NCBI GenBank assembly: GCA_002964805.2
Contig: PUDQ02000032.1
Location: forward strand, 1,202,437-1,266,436
Reading direction: 5' to 3'
DNA length: 64,000 nt
Origin: Trametes villosa
Taxonomy: Eukaryota > Basidiomycota > Agaricomycetes > Polyporales > Polyporaceae
Under the pieces are notes generated by a model that saw only the letters and a program-made list of their open reading frames with translations, was not told the origin of the DNA and did not search any database. Position 1 is the stretch's first letter. The number at the start of each line of letters is the position of its first letter. Position numbers and translations under genes: made by a program. Positions 55,989-64,000 of this stretch are shown here, piece by piece.

Positions 55989-58170
55989 GCTCCGGCGCTC
56001 GGCAGGATTGGCTCCATTCTAAGTGGACTTACTCCGACGTGTAAGATCAGTTAGAGCTGTCAATCAGAGCAAATCTAAGCAGATTAGACGCTGCGAGTAA
56101 GCTGTCAAGCCGTCCTCGGCCCTCTCTCTCCTTCCTCGTCGCTCTCCTCGACGTCCTCTCGCTCTCTCCCCCTCGCTCGTTCGCCCGCCTTCTATCTTGC
56201 GCTCCTTGTTCTTGGCTACAACTTTGTTAGGGGATCTATTCTTTCTTCACTCTCGTTTCGTCCTCCGAACTCGGACCTCCGTTAGATATCGAACCGTTCC
56301 GAGACAAGATGGACGCGACCGAGCTCGGGAGGTGGACGCGGTTCGCGGCCAAGGGTGGCATTGGGAAGTGCACGGCACTGCAGGATTGTATAGCTGAGCA
56401 GGCAGAGGACCTGATGTTCATGAAGGTATGTTCTCCGAGCACGTACACACACCTCGGAGCTGACGGAACCCGCAGGACGACGAGATCACGGTGCTGATGC
56501 AGATACCCGGAAAACCAGACATATACCTCGTACGTTCCATCTCACAACGCACTTGCAAGCTGCTCACACTAGACAGGGTTACTGCGAGGGCGTAGTAGGC
56601 AACTTCCAGGCCGACGCCGTTCGTTTCCACGGCCGGCTCAAGAAACCCGTCCTCACAAAACGCCAGTCCGCCCTCTCCTCCCCCGTCTCCCGCCCAGGCT
56701 CGTCTCAGTCTGCCTTCACTGTTGCAGCGCGCGACAATCCGTCCCCCGCCCTCCCCAGTGCACTCTCCTCGACTTCTATCTCCGCCTTCTCCCCCGCCGT
56801 TTCGCCCCAGCCGGAGCGCTCGCTCAGCCACGCCTCCTCGTTTGCAACTACTGCCGAGTCCTCGGCACCCATCACACCCGCGGACGACGACCTGAACAGT
56901 CCGACGATCGCGCCGCCTACGCCGGACAGCGACGGGGAGGCCGCGCCCCCGCCCATCCAAGCAGGCCAGCTCGCGAAGCTACTCGCGAGTGACAGTCCTC
57001 TGGACCCGCATTTCGACTCGTTCAATCACAGCTCCTCTCAGGACCGTGATTCGAGTATATACGACGACTCCGAGCCGAGTACGAGGATCTCCGTTGCGCT
57101 TTCGGACGGTGGTGCCGGCATTGGGCTGTCTTTGCTTCAGAACTTCGCTGGCGGCGGAGACGACGACAGCGACAGCGATGATGACACCCAGTCTATCAGG
57201 AGAACGCTGTCCCCGGAGTCGACAGTGGAAGGCCCGCCCGATGCCGAGTCCCTCTATTCGCAGTCACCCCGGAGCGCCGTCCGGCCACTCTCCCCGCGGG
57301 TAGACTCTCAGCCACCGTTGTCCGCGCGCTCGGACTCTCACTACTCAAATTCCCCCCGAAGCGTGAACCAACCGCTATCGCCGCGGCTCGACTCGCAGCC
57401 CCCACTCTCCGCTCGCTCCGGCTCGCACTATTCACAGTCCCCGGAAAGTGCAGTCCAGCCACTCTCCCCGCGGGGGGAGTCCCAAGTGAGTTTCATGCAA
57501 TTCTCGGGTGCGGCGTGTTCTGAATCTCCCTACTCGCAGCCTCTCATCAATGCCTTCCAAGCGCGCTCGGACTCGCCCGCGAGCCTCGCGCAACCCCCAC
57601 TCTCCGCGCGCTCCCAGTCGCAGTACTCGCAGTCCCCGCGAAGCATCCAACCCCCGCTCTCCCCGCCGGCGGACTCTCCGGTAAGTCTCGTTCAGCCTCC
57701 TGGCGCGACCGGAGTCTCACCACTCGTAGTCCCACGCGAACGCCGCCCAGGCCGCACCCTCGGTGCGCTCCGACTCACCCGCGAGTCTCCCGCCGCCTGA
57801 GCCGCCGCTCTCCGCGCGCTCGGGGTCGCAGTACTCGGACTCGCCTTCGAGCGGTGTCGTCCCGCTTCCCTCGGCACACTCCGAGAGCGACTATGGGGGC
57901 GAGGACTGGGAAGGCGCAGACGATATTTACGACGACTATCGGTATTCAAGGTACTCGATGGCGTCGAAGATGTCGCGCTTCTCGAAGGGGAGCATGTACA
58001 CGGTCGCGTCGACGTCTGAGGTCGTCCCGCCCATCCCGACGGAGCACTCGCGCCCGAGCCTGGACTCTCTGTCGCGAGATCACGTGCGCAAGGGCTCGAA
58101 GGAGGCAGCGCACTCGAAGCTCAGCACGTCCGTTTCCGCGGCCGACGACGACGCAGACGCGGAGGAGACG
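55989..58170 (+). repeat. Tandem unit 3, partial (promoter and exons 1-5 part)
   Basis: Third occurrence of the unit start string, followed by the promoter and the 5' part of the intact gene. Similarity to units 1 and 2 ends in exon 5 within the codons for ETMSR, at about 58170-58180. Confidence 0.88.
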
Positions 58171-61100
58171 ATGAGCCGGCTGCAGAAGAACCGGCCGGCC
58201 CCATTGACGTTCAGGAAGGAGCCGGAGCCGTCCCCGCTGCTGCATGCAACGTTCGGGTCCCCGCAGGCGTCCCCGACTGCGCACACGGCGACGACGGCGT
58301 CGTTTGCCAGTCCGACGCTTATGTCGCCTGTGTACCCGACCAACACGGGCGCCGCGACGAACTTGCGGAAGCGCCTCGAGCAGGAGAGGGACGCGCAGGA
58401 CGACGACCTGCCGCAGGGGGGTTCTGGAGCCGGGAAGGAGCGTGCGGGATTGGGACAGGAGCTGACTGTCGGCGACCGCGGGCAGGACGAGGGCATGCCG
58501 CTCAGCGCGGTCTCGCAGGCAGCAGAAATCGTCGAGGGCACGCGTGCAGCCTCACCCCCGCCGCCGACGCCCGCCGTTCGCGCCTCTGCGCCCGCGCCTG
58601 CCACCGAACCGCGTTCTCCGCGCTCTCCGCGCTCGCCCCGGACCCAGGCGTCCTCGTCTGCGCGGGACGAGAAGCGGATGATGATGATCGCGAACGCGGA
58701 CCCCGAGCCGGACCAGCCGCCCCCGCCGCCGTACAGCGTCACCGCCGCGCCCGTCGCGTCGTCCTCCCAGGCACCCGCGCCCGCGCCTGCCCAGGTCCAG
58801 CCACCACCCTCTTCCTCCACAGCATCGGTTCCTCAAGCTCAAGCTCAGCCTCGCCCGGGGCCGTCGAGCCACCCGCAAGCCCGCCCCGTGGACCCGAACC
58901 GGCCCCCTGCGGACATGCAAGGCCGCCAGAGTCTCTTCCTCCCGCACCCTGGTGCGCCGAAGCCCGCGCCCGCCTCTGCTTCGGCTGGGCCGATGTACGG
59001 CCGCCAGCCCGCGCCGATGCCCCCGCCCGTGCAAGGCCCGCGCGCGGGCTCGGTGCACCAAGTCCTGCAGCTCGTGTTCGCAGCGCGGCGCGAGGGAAGG
59101 CCGCACCCCCCAACGATCTATGCGAGGTTCGAGTGGGACTTGGCCGCGTCCGTGGGCCCGGTCCCGATTAGCTTCGCGCTGGAGCCGCAGAATAACGTGC
59201 CTGCAAATCGGGCGAGGACGGTTGGGCCGTGGGTGCAGGGCGCGCCGAGTCGGACGGCGTCGCCTGCGGGCTCTACGATGGGGGCGCCGGGAGGAGTTGG
59301 GGATCCGAGTGGGAGGCAGAACGCGATGTCGCCGGCCGGGAGGCAGGATGCGATGTCGCCCCCGATGAGGCAGAACGCTATGTCACCACCTGGACGGCAG
59401 GATGCAATGTCACCGCCCGGACGGCAAGATGCCATGTCTCCTCCCGGGAGAATGAACGCGATGTCGCCCCCGGCGCGGATGGACGCGATGTCTCCGCCGG
59501 GCAGGCAGAATGCGCTTTCGCCGCCGCTTCAGGGTGGCCCTATCCAGCGGGCGAACTTCACGCCTGCGGCGGGGACGGCGAGGCCGAGGTCCCGCTCGTT
59601 CTCGGGCTTCGAGAACGGTAACCAGGAGGACCGGATGCAGGCCCTCGCGCGCGGGAGGTAAGTAGGATAATGCACGCTCGAGACGATTATTGACTTGGGC
59701 ATACAGCCGAGAAGAAGGTGCGGCGCCGCTCGCATCGGTCAAGCCTCTCCAGATCACGACGAAGCGGTCCAAGTCCGCGCTGGCGACGACGCCGACCACG
59801 GTAACGCCGGCCGCGCCCGTGGCGGCACCACAGCGTGCAACGGTCTCGCACGCGGCATCTGTCGTGCGTGGCGTGCACGCGCCCTCGCCACTTTCGCTCT
59901 CTGCGAACAATACCGTCGCCGGAGGAGCCGCAGCACCTGTACGTGCCCCTCCTCCGCCTCGTGCATCCACGAACCCGCTCCCGACGTCGCAGCCTCATCC
60001 GTCCGCAGGGATCGTCGAGGACGCGGACGCGCTCGCTCGGACCAACGGCACCCCAGGCCCTGGCGGACAGGTTGCGCGCGCGCTTTCGCTCGACCAGGCC
60101 GCCGGCGCTCTCTCCGTGAACAGTCCCCATGGTATGAACGGGTTCGGGCGGGCGGAGCAGCAGATGCAGTCGCCGCTCGAGGCGCTGCAGGAGTCGTTTG
60201 CGCGGGGCGCGAGTCCGCCGGCGTCGCCGCGCTCTGCGAGGTCGTTCCCGAAGGCGTCCCCGGTGCTGCGGCATTCGCGGTCAGCGGTGTTGTCGACGAC
60301 GAGCTCGAGGACGTCCGAGGGCGTGTCCTCGCCGAGGTCCGTGACGGGTTCGTTGCGTCCGTCGGTGGACACGCAGCGGACGGGTGCGACGTCGCCTACC
60401 GAGAGCACGTCGGAGACATCCTCGCCTGTGCTCGGGCTAAAGATCAACAAGAAGAATCGGCCGTACATGCCCCCGCTCCGGCTCGTGACGAGCAAGGACT
60501 CGTCAATCAACGATCCGCGTAGCCCAACACTCAGCACATACACGAGCACGAGCGAGCATACGGTCGACCAGGAGACCGTGCAAGTACAGGACATGGACTT
60601 CGAGCTCGTCCGGCCCACGATGCCAATGTCCCCGTTCGCGGGCAGCGTCGACTCGCTGCCGCTCCCCAGTCCGATGCGCGCCGACGGTTTCTTGCGCGCG
60701 GACAGCCCCGCGATGTCTAGCGCGTCCGGCTCGAGCAGCCTCCGCATTCCTGGCGAGGCCGCTAGCTCAAGCTCGGGCTCCCCGAACGATCTCCGGTCGC
60801 CGTTGAAGCCAGACGGGCAGATGGAGGCGCATCGGCACCGCGAGCAGCGGTGGATCGCGGCGATGGCGGCGGTGCCCGCGGCGCAGGCGCGGAAGAGCAA
60901 GAAGATCCGCAAACTCGTGCTCGAGGGCGTGCCCGCGTCCGTGCGCTACCAGGTGTGGGCGACGCTTGCGGACAGTAAGGGGAAGCGGATGGACGGGCTG
61001 TATCAGCGGCTCGCGCAACGCGAGAAGGTGCCGGCGTTCGCGGATATCGAGCGGGATATCAGGGAGTGTTTCGTGCCGTACCCGGAGCTGCAGGACGGGT

Positions 61101-61909
61101 CGCTTGCGAAGATGTTGCAGGCATACCTCTCGATGGTGCCGGACGTTCAGTACAGCAAAGGTGCGCCGCGTGCGATCTGATCTCTGCGTGTATCACTGAC
61201 GTGTGTGTAGGTCTCGCGCTCATCGCGGGGCAGCTGCTCTTGCAGTCCCCCGAAGAGGACGCGTTCTGGACCTTCATCTCGCTCATGGACAGCCACCTCC
61301 GCCCCTACTTCTCGAACTCGGTCCAGCTCGAAGTCGACGCGTCCCTGTTCGCGAAGGCTCTCGAGGCAAACGACCCGGCGTCGGCGAAGAAAGTGTTTGG
61401 TGACATGGGGATTCCGCCGGCGACCGTGTGTCGACCATGGTAAGCCTTTCGTGACGTGTTCGTGTGCGCGCGCTGATGATGTTCGATAGGTTCACGGCTG
61501 TCTTCGCGGATACGCTCGCGCCCGACTACTTGCTTCGCGTTTGGGATGTGTTCTTGTTCGAAGGTACGTCCGCGTCGGGTCCGCGTGCCGCCCGTTTTCC
61601 GTTGCTAACCCTCGACGCGCAGGCGTCACATTCCTCTTCCGCGTCGCGCTCGCGATCTTCGCCGGCTGCCGCCAGCTCGTTCTCCAATCCACCTCCCCCG
61701 ATGCTCTCCTCCACGCGCTCTGCCACCCGCCACCGACCGCGCTCCCGCTCAACCCGGAGACGTTCATCGAGCTCGCGCTCTCTGTCAAGCTCAAGGACGA
61801 CGACGTCCGCAAGCAGCGGGGCAAGCTCGAAGCGCAGGTCAAGCGCCGCACGCAGCCGCGCGCGTCCCCGCTCGCGACCACCCCGACCATCTCGCTCCCC
61901 AAAAGCTAA
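56309..61909 (+). CDS. SH3-TBC (Rab-GAP-like) protein, intact copy
   Basis: Nine exons: 56309-56425, 56477-adjusted start 56476 to 56529, 56577-57485, 57540-57680, 57730-59657, 59707-61160, 61211-61439, 61490-61563, 61623-61909; about 1730 residues. N-terminal SH3 (about 22-74), then about 1350 residues of Ser/Pro-rich linker with PPLSARS repeats and eight 9-residue RQ(N/D)AMSPP repeats, then a C-terminal TBC domain (about 1450-1670): GVPASVRYQVWATL, EEDAFWTFISLMDSHLRPYF, YLLRVWDVFLFEG. TBC domains activate GTP hydrolysis by Rab GTPases in membrane traffic. Here the arginine-finger motif IxxDxxR reads IERDIRE and the YxQ glutamine finger reads YSK (residue 1534), so GAP activity is doubtful. 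Introns are 47-59 bp. This is the only copy with the TBC domain. Confidence 0.87.
59311..59526 (+). repeat. Eight tandem 27-bp coding repeats in the TBC gene
   Basis: Eight in-frame 9-residue units with consensus GRQ(N/D)AMSPP. The first ends in SPA, two start with M or A instead of G, and the last has L for M. The repeat adds SP sites that could be phosphorylated by proline-directed kinases (inference). It lies in the linker, about 130 codons before the end of exon 5, and is absent from the truncated copies because they break earlier. Confidence 0.85.
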
Positions 61910-62332
61910 GGCGGGCGGCTCCCTGGAGGCGCCGTCCGTTGTTTGTTGTTTCGTTCGTGCATGTCGTTCATTGGTTTGGTTTTCCGTCGTCTCCGTCATG
62001 CACATATATACCATACCGTACCGTCTGTCACATACTATGGCTCGCGAGCGCGCAGCTCGTCTCACTACCCGCATAATGACTCGGAGATCATGACACATGT
62101 AGTATCCCTACCCACCCATCCGCTCTCGCTTTGCTGTCGACATTGCAAGCTGATACATCTCTCACTTCAATATATGTGGTCTCCCGGCGTCGGAATAGAC
62201 AAAAATGTCCAACAGTGAGCAGTGGTTTGCAGGGACCGGCCCGACACGGCTCGAATGGTGAGAGTTCACCATGCAGAGGATGGGGACTGACACACCTCAG
62301 TCAGGGGGCCGACACGTCTGACAGAAGGCTTA
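61910..62332. other. 3' flank of the TBC gene, no gene
   Basis: Less GC-rich sequence with CATATATACC near 62001. No gene. The DNA that follows the truncated copies is not found here. Confidence 0.5.
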
Positions 62333-63071
62333 GGGTGTGTTCAGCGGAAAGAATCGCCCGATTCTTTGGCCGATTCTTTGCTCCGATTCTTTTTAAGCGC
62401 CGAAAAAATCAGTTTGGTCGGGAAGCTCGGGGATATGCAGCGAGCGCTTTGTGTATGTCACGGCCTGACAAAACGCGCACAGCATCTTTAGTCAGATAAG
62501 AGGACATTCAATCGTACTGGTGTTGAAACGTTGAACGCCTTGAGGTTGCTACTACCGGCAGCTCGGCATCTAACTAACATTACTAATGATCCATTATCGG
62601 GTGTCTACTTCGTACTCTCCACTTTCCTTAGTCGCACTAACTTGCTGAAGGCCCGAGGAGGTGGCAGTGAAGTAAGAGTTGTCCGAGACCGTTTTTGCAG
62701 ACCTACTAAGTACTCTTTACAGGCCAAAGGGTTCAGCTGCCGTGGCGGTATAAGTACAGTACTTCAGAAACGGGAACACAGTCAGGTAAGCCGAATGTAG
62801 CACGGGTTACGCAAGCATATGAAAAACTAACAGACACCACAAACGAGCCGAACCTAACTTCATGTCATAAAGGTCACTCCAGGGGATTTGTCACGTTGCA
62901 ACGCTCACAGTAGTCGGCGAAAACCCGTCCCCGGTGAACGAGCTCCCGATTCTTGGTCAAATTCTTGGTCAAGCGCCCGCAAAAAATCGATTCTGCGATT
63001 CTCAGCGATTCTTTAGGTTTGGCGGGAGAATCGGCGAAAGAATCGACCAATTCTTTCCGCTGAACACACCC
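62333..63071. mobile_element. PIF/Harbinger-like non-autonomous element, 739 bp
   Basis: Inverted ends start GGGTGTGTTCAGCGGAAAGA and are flanked by a TTA direct repeat (62330-62332 and 63072-63074). Both subterminal regions carry repeated GATTCTTT or AAGAATCG strings, several in each. No transposase frame is present. A TWA target duplication and GGG termini fit PIF/Harbinger (Tourist-type) elements. Confidence 0.8.
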
Positions 63072-63074
63072 TTA

Positions 63075-63562
63075 CTAGTTACTTGTAGTTGGGAAAGTGC
63101 TCTGAATGACCCACCTCCACCTAGGTGTCTTCCTCCTGTTACCCGGATTAGGTTGCATGCCCAAGTCAAGTAGTCTCCACCTTGCCCCTGGTGATTGCGG
63201 CATGACCAGGGCACGTATTACTATAAAACCAAATGCACTTTGTAGCCCCAATCTAAGACTATAATAATGTCCCTTGAGGAGAGATAATACATGACCTAAT
63301 GGCTGAGCTATGGCACTAAAATCAGGCTTGTACCCACCTTGTACATGGCCACTGACATCACCTTCTAGTCTTATATATTTAGGTATGCGGTTAGATTCAC
63401 GTGATAAGGTAGGCGCTTCTTTAGCACGGTCTATGCAAACCGTGTGAACACAGAGAAGCGCCCTAAGTCCAGGCGTCTCTTTAATTAGACGCGCCTGCCC
63501 GTATGGGGCATAGTCCAGAAGGGGAACCGTTCACGTACCTCCTTCTTTGGGTACAAGGGATC
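63075..63562. other. AT-richer non-coding stretch with nested hairpin
   Basis: No gene. At 63412-63463 an outer GGCGCTTCT/AGAAGCGCC stem encloses an inner CACGGT/ACCGTG stem. A second imperfect stem (AGGCGTCT..AGACGCGCCT) follows at about 63472-63497. Confidence 0.5.
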
Positions 63563-64000
63563 ATGTGAGCGATCAGCTGATCGCTTACATAAGTAGTGCA
63601 TCGTCATACGTATTACCTCGCCGGGCCGAGGTGTGTGACGACGGGCCGAGCTTTAGTAATCAGACCTATGTCAATGGGAAAGTTCCCGTTGCCATCGGAC
63701 CGGCATCAAAGATGCCGGATACTTCATGTAAGCGTTATCACGCATCACAGAGGCCGTAGTTCCGGCCGTGATGCCGGGTGAACTCTATCGGATGAACTGT
63801 ACAGGACCTGATGAGACCCTATAAAGTCGAAACAGGGCGGGATGGAATGATCTCCATCCCCTGTCGTCCTGGTTCGACTACCACTCGTCGTCGTCGTCGC
63901 ACACCTCGCTTCGCTCGGTGTGCTCCTCCTCCCTAACCCTACGGTGTGCAGGACTTGGAGGCACACCTCACTGGTGTGTGGGGTAAGCTCATACGCCCCC
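63563..64000. mobile_element. Hairpin-rich end of window, possible LTR
   Basis: It starts with a 28-bp palindrome with one mismatch (63563-63590, centre CAGCTG). Further perfect stems follow: CCGGCATC/GATGCCGG (about 63700-63718), GGGATGGA/TCCATCCC (63839-63860) and CACACC/GGTGTG (63900-63922 and near 63963-63979). A TATAAAG lies at 63820-63827. A palindromic start and an internal TATA box fit the U3/R part of an LTR retrotransposon, but the other end lies outside the window and no primer-binding site is visible. Confidence 0.35.

Noticed and set aside
1..64000. CRISPR arrays, bacterial operons, rRNA genes
   Set aside because: No regularly spaced identical repeats with unique spacers, no ribosome-binding-site-led operons and no rRNA sequence were seen. 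The window is eukaryotic.

Overview
The window is nuclear DNA from a filamentous basidiomycete, probably an agaricomycete. The GC content is high. Introns are 47-78 bp with GT..AG ends and CTRAY-type branch points. Fungal F-box proteins, a sphingolipid C4-hydroxylase, an SH3-TBC protein and fungal-type metallothioneins are all recognisable. Gene density is low: much of the DNA is decayed, low-copy segmental repeat that carries many chance open frames but little convincing coding sequence. Exon boundaries below come from reading frame, splice consensus and comparison of paralogs inside the window; no transcript data or database search was used.

From 1 to 26.2 kb the window holds an F-box family: two intact genes (3617-4919 + and 19500-20801 -), a third whose 5' end is uncertain (10965-12224 +), and a decayed C-terminal fragment (21091-21407 +). 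All intact members share one three-exon layout. Between them, on the minus strand, lie two tandem metallothionein genes of 34 codons (15463-15696 and 17667-17914). Each has a 9-nt first exon, a TATA box and an upstream array of GGATGCG motifs spaced exactly 16 bp. They sit in a roughly 2-kb duplicated segment. The rest of this region is old duplicated sequence (families A, B and C below), a 1.14-kb stretch bounded by a perfect 30-bp inverted repeat, and a two-tier hairpin.

From 26.2 to 33 kb are a complete SUR2-type sphingolipid C4-hydroxylase (26278-27391 +) and a 709-residue low-complexity protein of unknown function (29797-31926 -).

From 33.3 to 61.9 kb is the main structural feature, a tandem array of about 11.3-kb units. 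Each unit starts with the promoter and first five exons of a large SH3-TBC (Rab-GAP-like) gene, continues with about 9 kb of other DNA that contains a small two-exon gene of unknown function, and then the next unit begins. Units 1 and 2 hold 3'-truncated but open copies (595 and 594 residues, SH3 kept, TBC lost, a new C-terminal tail). The third copy is whole (about 1730 residues, nine exons). Unit 2 alone carries a 200-bp hAT-like MITE with an 8-bp target duplication; unit 1 keeps the empty site. Parts of copy 2 match copy 3 and other parts match copy 1, which suggests gene conversion.

From 61.9 to 64 kb there is no gene: a 739-bp PIF/Harbinger-like non-autonomous element with a TTA target duplication, then a hairpin-dense stretch that may be the start of an LTR element running off the end of the window.
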